64,000 nt of DNA, taken from NCBI GenBank assembly GCA_027625915.1, contig JANTQA010000051.1:2542501-2606500 (forward strand). Reading direction: 5' to 3'. Positions 34,740-45,833 of this stretch are shown here, one piece after another. Position 1 is the stretch's first letter. Each line of letters starts with the position of its first letter. Source of the stretch: Anaeramoeba flamelloides (lineage: Eukaryota; Metamonada; Anaeramoebidae). A model generated the notes under the pieces. That model was given only the letters and a program-made list of their open reading frames with translations, did no database searches and was not told the origin of the DNA. The position numbers were made by a program, and so were the translations under genes.

Positions 34740-35298
34740 ATTTAAAAAATTAAACTGAATGTAAAAAAAAAAAAAAAAAAAAACCTTTTTATTTTTTTTT
34801 TTTTTTTTTTGTTTATCTCACCTCTTTAATTGAAGTGTACAACTGTTCTGAGCAATTTTTCCACCAAAGTCCATCGAAGTCAACTCAATTGTTTAGAATC
34901 AAAAGAATTTTTGGTTGATTTCTTATCACATCTCTTCTGAACTTTGTTAAATTTTGGAAAATAATAATAACAAAGTAAAAATGAAAAAAATGAAGAATTC
35001 GAAAAAATAATGAAATGAGAAATTTGACTCTATTATTTTTTCAAAATTAAAAATTTTGCAAAATAATTTTAATTCAAAAAAAAATATTTAGAATCCATTA
35101 ATAAAACTTCAAAATACAAGAAATTAAGTATGATATGTTAAAAACATATTATTGTTGTACATTTTGTATAATTGAATTAATATTCAGAAATAATTATTGA
35201 AATAAAAAAAGCCCTATATTATTGGAAATAGCTTAGGTAAAATTAAATCATATTTTTTACCGAAAATCTAGTAATATATATTTTACAATATATACTAT
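34242..35298. other. Homopolymer-rich spacer
   Basis: It contains (AT)n at about 34307-34325 and very long T and A tracts at about 34710-34810. No gene is supported. Confidence 0.5.
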
Positions 35299-35815
35299 AT
35301 TCCAAAAATTTGTACACAGTTTAAACAGTGGAAAGAACATCAATACTGCACTTTAAATTCAATTTGGAAAGAATTTTGATTTTACAAACTATTTTCTTTT
35401 TTTTTCTTTTTTGATTTGTTTTCCTTTCCGTTTTTCCAGTTAGGTAATCTGTTTGGTTCGATCTGTAATTTTTTTTCGATGGTTGATAAAAGTTTAGTGT
35501 TGAGTTTTTTAAATAGAAAAATAGCATATAATTGGTAGATGGTATCTTAACATTTGATCGATCAACATTTATTGGTGAAATTTAAACAAATTTACCAATA
35601 CATTTTTTGTTCCGCTAGTTTCATTATTTTAGACACACCAATTTTCTTTTTTTGAGTTTTATATTTTTTTTCTTTTATTTGGATTAAAATGATTACTTAT
35701 TAAAACATATATACTGAGTATTTAAATGCGGTTTTATATTACGTTTAGAAAAATATACATAAATTGTTTTTTTTTTGCCAATTTTTGATTTTCGGTATGT
35801 ACAAATTTTTGGAAT
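35299..35815 (+). mobile_element. Element H, free-standing copy
   Basis: Perfect 18-bp inverted ends ATTCCAAAAATTTGTACA / TGTACAAATTTTTGGAAT enclose 517 bp. The interior matches the segment nested in both family A copies and a 5' fragment at 44330-44540. No ORF. Target duplication is not evident (possibly AT). Confidence 0.75.
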
Positions 35816-36113
35816 TGGGTTTAGAAGAAGAAAATTAAATATTGGTGTAGTTTTAATTTGATGGTAAGTATCGGAGAAGAGAAAAATTTTGTGGTACTTT
35901 CAAGTCTTATTATATTTAATTGGGACGTCTTAGGATTAATTTCTGGTGAAATGGACAACAAAATCTTGAATCAGGATGAACTTTGGATTAGTAATATATT
36001 ACTCAAAAAGGGGTTTTATTGTAATTACTTATAAAATTTATTGAAATAATTATCGTAAAATGTAAAAAGTAAACGCCTTATTTAGCATTCAGAGTACAAA
36101 TTAAACATTTAAT
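35816..36113. other. Intergenic spacer
   Basis: No gene or repeat recognised. Confidence 0.4.
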
Positions 36114-36312
36114 TACAGTCAATTACACTTTTAATGCAAAAAATTGAACTAAATTTATGGCATATACAAATTACAAATTAAAGCAGATTTTTTGGAATTT
36201 TTTTTTTCTAAATTATTTTACTACAATCTGACTATTATACCTTCTTTTGAGATTTTTTTTTGTGTCATAAATCCAGTTGATAGTTTGTGTCTTAAAAGTG
36301 AAACTTATGGTA
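36114..36312. mobile_element. TACAGTCAG-family foldback (diverged)
   Basis: Ends TACAGTCAATTACACTTTTA and AAAAGTGAAACTTATGGTA, with a shared middle (TTTTTTGGAATTTTTT). It is more mutated than most copies. Confidence 0.65.
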
Positions 36313-36807
36313 TTTTAAAAAATCCTTTCTTACCATTTGGGAAAAAAAACCAGATAATATTTTTAATTGTAAGGCCTTCTTAGAAATGATGTATAATATC
36401 TATTAATAGAAAAAAAAAATCAATAATTAACATCAAAAAGGAGGATTTAACATAATAATTTTTTTTTTAATAATATGTTTTTGTATTGGTTTTTCTTTGG
36501 TTGATCATTTCTTAAAAATTTGTTCAAAAAATTCAACTAATTTTTACAATCTCCAAAATCACTTGGACAATTTAGATAAAAATGGGATTTAAATTAGTAT
36601 TTGTTGGATTGATTGAGAATAATATAATGAATTGTTCATTGGAATTAATTGGTTTCTTCTTGTATTTGATTTTAATTTTTCATTTCCTTGAGTAATGTTA
36701 CCAATTAAAAAGTATATTTCACTTTTTTTTTAAAAATGGTTATATTTATTACTTTTTGAAGAGAGAAAAGTACTTTTCTCCTCTTTATTGTTTTATCTTT
36801 TATAGAA

Positions 36808-37075
36808 TACAAAACAATAGAGTAAAATCAAAAATTTTACTGAATTATTTTGGATTCAGGAAAAATACAGAGAGAACTAATGTTTCTTTTAATTTTTGAA
36901 ATAAAAAGAAATTTTTTGTAATTTTCTTTTAATTTCATAAATTAAAAAAAAATGACATTATTTTTTCCAGAATTCAAAAGAATTGAGTAAAATATTTGAT
37001 TTTACTTGATTCTTTTGAATTCTAGAAAAAATATGCACCTTCGTTAGGTTTTTTTTTACTTTTTATACGATTAGA
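36808..37075. repeat. Foldback family E copy
   Basis: AATAGAGTAAAATCAAAAAT, CCAGAATTCAAAAGAATTGA and its inverse TTCTTTTGAATTCTAG, CGTTAGGTTTTTTTT. Same theme as 8288-8881. Confidence 0.5.
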
Positions 37076-38060
37076 TAAACAGGGATTTTCTTGACAAAAA
37101 CAATAATTAAAAATAATGATGTTATCTTTTCAAGGTATTAAAAGAATTTTGTAAAATCTAGGAATTTACCTTATATTAGTTTTTGGTTAGTTAAAAGCTC
37201 ATTTTGGTGTTTTTTAATTTATAGGTATAAAAATGATTTCAAAAGTTTTTAATGTTAATTTGTTAAAATTGTGTTTTTTTTGATAAAATATGATACTTTT
37301 TAGGAATGATCACAAATCTTCCAAGAAACTTGATAATATATTCAACGTATTTAGTAACATTTGATTCGATTTAATAAGGAAGGCAAAATGTTTGGGTAGA
37401 AATTTCAAGAGAAAATCAAAAATAATTTATTCAAATTTAACAAACCCAAATTTCTCAAATGGTTATATATATAAGGGAATTTAATGAAATATAAAACAAT
37501 GAAAATTTTATAAAGTTTCCTATTCCTTGTGGGGAACCGGAAAAGTATCATAGTTAATGAAAACAATCAAGCTTTTAACAAATAACAAGTAAAAACTTTT
37601 GAAATCGTTTTTACATATCTGTTGTTGTTTGGATAAACCAATCATTTGATTTTCGAAAAAAAAAAAAATTAAAAAAATAGGCATTCTACATAACATGATG
37701 GCACACCATCCATATTTCATAACTTTTTTTAAGACAATTTGTACAAGAATTAAAATTTTTATCTTCATTTACTAATAACCAGATAAATTACAGATACTAA
37801 CTTTTAATAAGATCAGAGATGTTCCCAATTTTTATTATTATTATTAGAATTATTTAAATTCTTTTATTATATTATCATTTTTTTTTTTGTATCCCCATTA
37901 AAGTGTTTGTTTTTAAAAAAGTTATATGTATAAATCTTCTTATTTTTCAGTAAAAAAAAAAAGTAAAAAAATTTCGATAATTGAAAGAAATTATTTAATC
38001 GTAGGTCACAATCCGAAATACACTCCAATTGCCTGATTATTATTTAGCTTTACCTTCCAT
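37076..38060. other. AT-rich intergenic, nothing recognised
   Basis: It includes a minus-strand 82-codon frame (37520-37768) of no known family, with a purine-poor repeat of T, so I do not call a gene. Otherwise A/T tracts. Confidence 0.35.
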
Positions 38061-38289
38061 TACTGTCAGTTCCACTATTAAGGCTTAAACTTTCAAGGAA
38101 ATTTAATGTACAATAAAAAAAGCAAATTTAATGCACAACAATAATCCCAAATTAAGACACAAAATTCAAATTCTAGTAAAATTAATTATGTAACAAAAAA
38201 AAATTCCAAAAAATGTACTTTAAAATGAGATTTTTATACCACTTAAATTTCCCTTGAAAGCTTGTGCCTTAAAAGTGGAACTGGTTGTA
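38061..38289. mobile_element. TACAGTCAG-family foldback (diverged)
   Basis: TACTGTCAGTTCCACTATTA to AAAAGTGGAACTGGTTGTA. The interior contains an extra repeat of the AATTTAATGCACAA unit in the left arm, making it about 30 bp longer than usual. Confidence 0.75.
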
Positions 38290-38514
38290 CTACATTCTTT
38301 TATTTTAGAAAAAATATAAGTAAATAATTCCGAAGAGAAACCAAATAAATTTCGATTTTTATTGTAGCTTTATATATTTGCTATCACATTGAAGAATGAT
38401 ATTAACTTGATCAATAACCCCTCAATGTGAAGAATGGCCTTTAAAAAGGATATAACCCCAGGATTTCAGGACATTTTTAAATTATTTATAACTAATCTTT
38501 ATTCTATTTTCATT

Positions 38515-38955
38515 TACGGTTATTTTTCAATTTCAAAATGAAAATTTTTATTTCAATTCGCAAATGATTATTAATTATTACAGTCAGTTCCACTTTTAAG
38601 GCACAAACTGCTACGAAATTTAAGGTACATGAAAATCTCATTTTAAAGCACATTTTTTGGAATTTTTTTTTGTTACATAATTAATTTTACTAGAATTTGA
38701 ATTTTGTGTCTTAATTTGAGATTTTATTGTGCCTTAAATTCCGTTGTAAGTTTGTGCCTTAACAGTGGAACTGGCAGTACTGTTACAATCAAATTAGCAG
38801 AGTAAAAAAAATTATCCCAGAGTTCATTAAGGAAGTTTAATTAATTGTCTAAAAATATAATTTCTAAAAGATGTTGTAAAGATCTTTGAATTTTCTTCAA
38901 CATTAAAACAATAAAAATAGTTTTGGGATTTGAATTTCTGTTTCTACTTCTAATA
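38515..38955. mobile_element. Family C element split by a TACAGTCAG insertion
   Basis: The left part TACGGTTATTTTTCAATTTC...AAATGATTATTAATTATTA and the right part TTACAATCAAATTAGCAGAG...CTTTGAATTTTCTTCAAC are contiguous in other family C copies. The foldback 38579-38779 interrupts them at a TA. The right terminus is worn. Confidence 0.6.
38579..38779. mobile_element. TACAGTCAG-family foldback nested in family C
   Basis: TACAGTCAGTTCCACTTTTA to GTGGAACTGGCAGTA with TA flanks, about 201 bp. It is inserted in an older family C element. Confidence 0.85.
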
Positions 38956-39344
38956 TTGTTATTCTAAAATTAAATTAATAAAACACAAAGTTTTATGGTT
39001 TATTCCAAAAATATATTCGGTTGATTAAAGAGTTTTAAACCATAAAAATTTTTACAAAGCCAATTATGAATTATATTTTTTAAAGAATTAATTAAGCTTC
39101 CTTATTTAGTCTTTGAGATAAAATTTTTATTTTTAAATTTGATTTGTACTGGAATATTATCTTTTTTACAACAAAAGTTACTTCACTTGAATTTTTAAGA
39201 AGATAAAAATCATTACCCCCCTCAAAAATAAAATGATAAACCAAAAATACAGGGTATGTGCTTGTAAAAATTGTTTCTGAAATTCATTACTTTAAAAGTT
39301 TTACAATAAAAAAAATTAAAAGAAAATTTCGAACTTTATTCTAA

Positions 39345-40032
39345 GGGTCTGGTCAATTACTGTGGATTGGTCCCATACTCATGAAAGTGACTTGAAACCA
39401 AATTGTAATATGAAATTGCCCTTCTTTTGATAGAAAAAATTCAAATAAACAATAAAATATTTTTGAGAGGATCTCATTTGTAAAAAATTTGATTCAAAAA
39501 AAAAAGTCTAAAAGTAATTCTCAATTCCAAAAAATCAAATTTTGAGAATTTAAAATTTCTTGTTAATATTTTGATATTTAAGAGGGTTAAATTTCTTCAA
39601 TATAATACAAATTGTTTTCTTGAAGTATCGAATCAATTTAATTCGATTTAATAAAGATATGGTTATATTGTAACTCACTATATTTGGTAAAGTAAGGATT
39701 TTGTAACATTCTTTTGAAAAAAATTACTCATTTGAAAAAATGAAAAAAAAGAAAAAAAAAATCTTCAAGATTTCAAAAAGCGCTAAAGATCGACACTTCT
39801 AAATCAACAAACTTGTTTTTAAAATGATAAATCACAACTATTCTAATTGGAAATTGAGTGTCTCTCTTTGGTATTTTTTTCGTAAAAATTTCCTCTTTTT
39901 TGTTAGTTGACTTTTCGAGATTGATCGTGCTTTAAAAGGTTAGTTTTTAATTTGTATTAGGCACTCATAAAAATTACTAAATTTTTATTAATCCATTGCA
40001 TAAAAATTTTTTTAACAGTAATGAGTCAACCC
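39345..40032 (+). mobile_element. TTAA family D element, copy 2
   Basis: GGGTCTGGTCAATTACTG to AATGAGTCAACCC; TTAA on the right (40033-40036), altered to CTAA on the left. It is 688 bp and aligns throughout with 24463-25157, including the internal hairpin, which is more eroded here. Confidence 0.75.
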
Positions 40033-40036
40033 TTAA

Positions 40037-40591
40037 GGTTTACAATCCCTGAAATCTGAAAAAAAATTATCTTGAGTTGAATGTAGTGAGTTGTTAATTT
40101 GGTTCTTATCTGATCGATCTTGGGCTTGGTATGGATTTTAATAATGGTTCAAAAACGCAATTTTTGACAATTTATTTTTTTTTTTTTCAGAAATCCGAAT
40201 TGAAGAGTCTAAGGCTAATATATTGGAATCTATTTAAAAAAAAATCAGGTTTGTGGGTTTTTGATTGAAATTTTGAATTATATTTGGTTTTATTGGGAGC
40301 GTATAAAAAAAAAGTTTTTGTCATTTAGTTAATTGAAAAATCAAGTAAATGTTAATTTTTTTCTACAATACAAAAATTTACATTTTTTGATAACTTACCT
40401 TCCAATATATTAGCCTTAGACTCTTCAATTCGGATTTCTGAAAAAAAAAAAAATAAATTGTCAAAAATTGCGTTTTTGAACCATTATTAAAATCCATACC
40501 AAGCTCAAGATCGATCAGATAATAATCAAATTAAAAAGTGGTAACAAACTACATAAGATAATTTTTTTTCAGATTTCTGGGATTCTAAACC
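40037..40591. mobile_element. Foldback with ~200-bp near-identical arms at a TTAA
   Basis: The arms 40037-40240 and about 40395-40591 are inverse copies (GGTTTACAATCCCTGAAATC; TCCGAATTGAAGAGTCTAAG; GGCTAATATATTGGAA). TTAA lies at both outer edges (40033-40036, 40592-40595). The left TTAA is shared with the end of family D copy 2. High arm identity suggests recent origin. Non-coding. Confidence 0.75.
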
Positions 40592-41109
40592 TTAAGTGAA
40601 AAAGTAAAAAAAAAATTTTACTGTGTTTGAATTCTAAATGGTTAAAAAATTTCACTTCGGTTTCCAGAATTTTTAAATTTCTAAATAGAGTCTTCAAAGA
40701 AATAGGTTGTAATTTTATAGTTTCCTACTAGTATTCGAATTATAAATGGGAAAAAATTTTTAATATTTTCTTGTATAAATCGAGAGTTCAAAGAAATAGG
40801 TTGGAATTTGTAGTTTCCTACTAGTATTTGAAAAAGGAAATTGTAAATGAAGTTATAATTTTTTCCCAATTTATAATTCAAATACCAGTAAAAAAGGAAA
40901 AAGAAAATTTTTACCCAATTGATTCAACGAATACGAGAATAAAAACTATACCAAACCAACATTTTCGTAATGAAAATAAAACTAATAATGACAATTTCCA
41001 AGTACCCTTCTAATTATTTTGGAAAAAAAAAAAAGGAAAAATATTTTCATTTTTTCTGAATTTATCTTAAATTATTTTAAGCTGTTATTTTTCTTCAGCT
41101 TCTCTCAAG
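40592..41109. other. Upstream region of the large gene, with a direct repeat
   Basis: A ~60-bp unit (TCAAAGAAATAGGTTG then GTAGTTTCCTACTAGTATT) occurs at about 40692-40750 and 40788-40835 in direct orientation. The last bases before the ATG, TTTTTCTTCAG, look like a 3' splice site, so an untranslated first exon upstream is possible. Confidence 0.45.
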
Positions 41110-41397
41110 ATGTCCAATAACGTGTCGTTGTCAAGCACTGAATCTGATTTTGATGGCGTCTCGCACACTTCAACCTCTCTAATTGATGAACCGACGTATT
41201 CCATTAATACTGATCCAGATCTAATAGCACCTGAAATTCCAAACATAGAAGATGAGAGCGATGAATTAAATTTTTTAGAAAATGTACCCTCAAGCGACGA
41301 GAGTGCGAATTCTTCAGATGTTACAAGTTTAAACCTTGATTCCAATCGAAGTGGGGAAGAAATATATTCTAGTGAAAATGAAAGCAAAAGCAAAAGC

Positions 41398-41435
<38 letters not shown>

Positions 41436-43104
41436 AAGCGAAAGCGATCTTGCGCTTAATAGCGAAACTGAAACTGATAGCGACGACCACAGCGACGGCG
41501 ATCAATCAGGAAAAGAATCGTCCTTTTCAAGCGAAAAGGAATCGAGCTCATCTGTGACTGAAAAGCACGTTTCGCTCATTGGGCATTACGAGCATGGGTT
41601 TTATGAAGTCACTGAGAAGGGAGACTCAAACAGGATCTTTAATACTGACAGGCTCTGGAATTTGTTAAAGAGAATGAAGGAGAATAAATTTTTCAAAAAA
41701 AAAAAAGAGCTGAATGAATTGGACCTAACGATCTTTATGAACACACTTAGCGGCTGGAATAAAATAAATTTATTTCGTTTTGATCGCTCTTTAATTCAAA
41801 AAATTGAGCACCTCAAATTGAAGTATGAGTCTGCGTATGAAATGGCCTGCTCGTGGGTTGCCCTGGGCACCTTCCAATTCGAGATCATGGTTGACGCAGA
41901 GCTCAGTGGGAACAGGCAGCCTGCTGTCCTAAGCATTAACAAAAGCAAGATCTATATCCAAAAGCCAAAGAGCAGCGAAAGCCCGAACCACATCTTGCGA
42001 AACGATTATTTGGAAGATCTCGTCGAAGAAAGCCAAAAAAGAAAAGCCTATTTTAGGGCAGGGTGGGGCCACTTGCGCTTTTGGATCTCCCGTACCAAGC
42101 CCACCGAGATTGTGATCCAGAGCGCCGAGTCAGGCTCAGTTGTGGGCCTCACTACACTCAACGAGGAGATCAAGCTGGCAATTGCCTTCACGTTCCAGAT
42201 TTACAATTCATCAAAGGGGAAGGACTACAGGGTTGGCAGAAATGACAAAATTGAGAGCATCAATTTACAAACGATCCAATATTTTGTCATGCCCAATTGG
42301 CGTGGAAAACAGCTCCGCCCAATCGCAAGCAAAATTGGCAGCTATTCACATGCCAAAAGGCAATTACAGAATTATCTTGCGAATTCAAAGCGCTATCATC
42401 AAAAAAAACAAAATAATTTGAAACGGGGCTTTCTTGACGACAACCAAACAGCAAAGAAGACAAAAGGCCGCAAGAATTTGAATTTGAAATTGAAAAAGAG
42501 GACCAATGAAAAGGGAATGAAAAACCAAAATTCAATCATAACAATAAACGATTTCCAAAAGTCAAAGAAGAAAATTTCCAAAGCAAAAACGTGCACTCCT
42601 TTAAAAGCGATCATCCTGGGATCTTCGAATAATCCAATTAACCCAAAGCAAATGCATTTAATCGAAATTCTGAAAAATAAAAATGAAGAATTTTTTAATA
42701 AAAGGCAATACCAAAGGATCGAATGGCACTATTTTGATGATTTCGGCGCCAAATTATATTACCAACAAAGGAAAGCAATATTCCAAGTCTATGTCATCGT
42801 TAATAAGATTTATCCCATTCAACCAGGCTTTCTTTTTTTAGAAAAATCCTTTCTCAAAATTCAAGCCAAAAATTTCAAAATTAAAATCCCCTTCACAAAC
42901 GACTTCCTTCTGAAAAGCCTCCAGGAAAACGAGAAATTGTTCCAAATACAATCACCGAAAAAAAAATGGAAATATAATAAAAACACATTCCTCTTAGCAA
43001 AGTCCACAAACGATTCCAAATTGATCATCAGAGCAATACAATATTTTTATAAGCAATGGTGGAATTCGAAAAATAAATCTAGAAAGAATAGATACCTTAA
43101 TTAA
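41110..43104 (+). CDS. Large unidentified protein with acidic Ser/Glu repeat N-terminus
   Basis: A single 664-codon ORF with codon use and base composition of a real gene (GC rises over its middle). I do not recognise the family. Residues 1-~155 are Ser/Asp/Glu-rich and disordered, with an (SK)n then (SE)n tract at about 92-112. Residues ~160-440 look globular, with two stretches of alternating hydrophobics that could be beta-sheet: one around FEIMVDAELSG and the other around GHLRFWISR to AFTFQIY. Together they suggest a PH-like fold, but this is only a guess. Residues ~440-510 are strongly basic (KKTKGRKNLNLKLKKR), a likely nuclear signal or nucleic-acid contact. Residues ~520-664 form a second globular part rich in Lys, Phe and Trp. 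No signal peptide or membrane span. The ATG is the first in frame. Confidence 0.8.
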
Positions 43105-43384
43105 TTTCAGTTTTTAATTTTTTTAAAATCATTTTATTATTTTTTTCAACTTTATTGGGATTAATTCTGATTTTTTTAATCTTTTCAATTTGATATTATT
43201 CATAGAATTATTTAGTATTATTTTTATATATCATGTTATTTAATTATATTCGATTTTTAATTTGTGATTTAAAATTAATTTTGAAAACTATCACATTGTT
43301 TTGACTTGTTACATTTTTGAAATTTCAATTTTTTTTTTATTACATTCAGTTACACTTTAAATGAAATTTTTGGAGAAAAAAAGG
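43105..43384. other. 3' flank of the large gene
   Basis: T-rich. At 43340-43360 TACATTCAGTTACACTTTAA resembles one end of the TACAGTCAG family with nothing following it, a solo terminus. Confidence 0.4.
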
Positions 43385-44118
43385 TAAATTTTTAAAAATG
43401 CGATTATTTGCGATGCGATTATTTGCGAGAAAAACAATTTTTTTTTATTTTGTGTCTTATCGGATTTCTAAACTTACAAAATGTTGACATGTGTGTTGAT
43501 AGTTTGTTATGTATATAAAAAAAAAAAATTTTGTTCAATAGAATAAAAAATATGAATTGGTCAAAAATGACAATTTTTACCCAAATATACAAATTTCGAA
43601 ATTTTCAAAATTTGCGAATATTTGCGATTCATTTAACATTTATTTAACATTTTATAGGGATGTGTTAGGTAGGATTAGTATATTTTAGTTGAGTGACCTA
43701 CCCCACCACACTCGTTCCTAACTTACTCAACATATCTACCCTATCTAAACTAACCTACAAACCACACACAATTCTAACATTCTCTAACATACCCTACATA
43801 CCCTACCTACCCTACCATACCTACCCATATAAAATGTTAAATAAAATGTTAAATAAAAAATGTTAAATAAAATGAAAATGCTAAATAAATGTTAAATGAA
43901 TCGCAAATATTCGCAAATTTTGAAAATTTCGAAATTTGTATATTTGGGTAAAAATTGTCATTTTTGACCAATTCATATTTTTTATTCTATTGAACAAAAT
44001 TTTATATATATATATACAACAAACTATCAGCACGTATGTCAACGTTTTGTAAGTTTAGACTAGATTCCAGATACAAATTAAAAAATTATTATTTTTCTCG
44101 CAAATAATCACATCGCAA
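43385..44118. mobile_element. Foldback with ~270-bp arms and a pyrimidine-rich loop
   Basis: The arms 43385-43660 and 43845-44118 are inverse copies (GCGATTATTTGCGAGAAAAA; AATTGGTCAAAAATGACAAT; TTTGCGAATATTTGCGATTC). The loop, about 43662-43830, is unlike the rest of the window. Its + strand starts GT-rich (GTGTTAGGTAGG) and then becomes C/A/T-rich with iterations of CTACC, TACCCTA and CTAACC. No ORF. Right of it a TACAGTCAG foldback follows directly. Confidence 0.7.
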
Positions 44119-44119
44119 A

Positions 44120-44261
44120 TACAGTCAGTTTCACTTTTAAGGCACAAACTTTCAACGAAATTTAAGGCACAAAAAAATCTCAAATTAAGGCACAAAATTT
44201 GGAATTTTTTGTGCCTTAAATTTCGTTGAAAGTTTATGCCTTAAAAGTGAAACTGACTGTA
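44120..44261. mobile_element. TACAGTCAG-family foldback, short form
   Basis: Only 142 bp. The left arm is complete (TACAGTCAGTTTCAC...AAATTTGG) and the right arm is shortened, ending GTGAAACTGACTGTA. Nearly perfect hairpin. Confidence 0.9.
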
Positions 44262-44329
44262 TTTCTAAAAAATCTAAGTTTGGTTGATTCTTAAAAATAA
44301 AGTGATTTTTTCAATTTAACCAGAACCCT

Positions 44330-44540
44330 TTTTATGGAATGGAGTTTAGGAAGAATTTTGATTCTACAACTATTTTCAGATGTTGTCATTTTTGTTTTGT
44401 TTTCATTTCCTTTTTCCCAGTTAAGTAATATGTTTCCTTAGATCTAAAATTTTCCGATGGTTGATTAGATTAATGCTACGTTAGTTGAATAGAAAAAGCA
44501 CATTCAATTAGTTGTTTATATCTCATCATTTAATCAATAA
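44330..44540 (+). repeat. Element H 5' fragment
   Basis: AGGAAGAATTTTGATTCTAC, TTTCCCAGTTAAGTAATATG and TTCCGATGGTTGATTAGATT align with 35330-35550. Both ends are lost; the permuted inverted repeat starts where it stops. Confidence 0.5.
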
Positions 44541-45076
44541 ACACAAGAGTAAATATAAAACTGGTATCTAAATTTTTTTTTATTGCTCAACAAATTCAAA
44601 ATTTTCTTAAATTTCGATTTTTGGTGTTTAGAAGTATCTAGGACGTCTATTTTTCGTGATATTGCCCAAAATCGATTTTTATATACAAATTGTTTAATAG
44701 TGATTTTTCACAACTATTTTGGGCAATAATTCGAAAAAATACAAGAGCCCCAAAAAAATGAAAAATTGAGTTTGTTTTTATATTTTTTATATAGTGACCC
44801 CCATAATATTAAAATGATTTTTTAAGTTTTTTTTTTCATTGTAGGTTTAACTATATATAAATAATTTAAAATCTTCAACTCCACATGGAAAAAACTACTT
44901 AGTTACCAGTATTTATCCGAATTTTGGTTTCTAAAGAAGATTTGTATTTTTGAAAAAAAATTTTTTTGAAAAGATTTAAAGGTAAATTCAGGTAGCAAAC
45001 ATATATACTTTAATTGATCAAATTATATATATATAAAAAGTTAAAAAAATATAAAAAAAAAACTATTAATTTTATT

Positions 45077-45157
45077 GATCTTATCAGGAATTGAACTCAG
45101 GCTACACACTTTTCAAATTTTGAGATCTCGGTGCTCTACCGCTGAACTAATGAATAA
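45077..45157 (-). pseudogene. tRNA-like segment in the left arm
   Basis: On the minus strand it reads TAGTTCAGCGGTAGAGCACC (D-arm/A-box-like) and about 30 nt later GAGTTCAATTCC (T-arm/B-box-like). The D region fits well, but the acceptor and anticodon stems do not pair. It is a tRNA relic or the head of a tRNA-derived repeat, and its inverted partner is 47187-47266. Confidence 0.5.
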
Positions 45158-45630
45158 TTATTGGATATGATAAAATTATCAAATTTTTTGAATGTTGAAA
45201 TTGAATTTTTAATTGAATAATTTTTCTTCTATATTTTTTTTTTGAAAAAAAAACAAAAAACTCTAATTTTTTTACGATTAAAAATTTTTTTTATTTTGTA
45301 AAAAAAATAAAAAATTTAAAATTGAATTGAAAAAATGTTTTAAATTTTTTTTTTTTTTTTTTGAAAAAATTCATTTTAATAGTAAGCTCTAGTAAAAATT
45401 TGTTTTTAATTTTTTAGCATTTTTTAATATTTTTCTAGTGATTACACTATCAAAAATTTGAAAAAATGAATATTTAGATAAAATAAGATGAGGTCTAATA
45501 ATTTTTTTTTTCAAAATATTAGTAATGTGAATTTTTTTTCTGTTAAATTAGAAAAAAATGAAATAATACTAGAGTTTTCCTATCAAAAACAAATTTTTTT
45601 TTAAACATTGTTTTTCAGTTAAAATAAAAA

Positions 45631-45833
45631 TACAGTCAGTTTCGCTTTTAAGGCACAAACTTTTAACGAAATTTAATGCTCAAAAAAAAATCTCAAATTA
45701 AGGCACAAAATTTGGAATTTTATTTTTTACAATTTATTTTAACTAGAAATTGAATTTTGTGCTTTAATTTGAGATTTTTATTTTGCCTTAAATTTAGTTG
45801 AAAGTTTGTGCCTTAAAACTGAAACTGACTGTA
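45631..45833. mobile_element. TACAGTCAG-family foldback in the left arm
   Basis: TACAGTCAGTTTCGCTTTTA to AAAACTGAAACTGACTGTA. The matching place in the right arm (about 46715-46730) lacks it, so it is younger than the inverted repeat. Confidence 0.9.

Noticed and set aside
37520-37768. 82-aa minus-strand ORF with Cys residues, briefly considered as a transposase zinc-binding end
   Set aside because: The Cys spacing fits no known domain and neighbouring frames show no support.
41085-42614. ORFs in other frames across the large 664-aa gene, including a 93-aa and a 104-aa frame
   Set aside because: They exist only because the real gene is less AT-rich here; composition and motifs support only the long frame.
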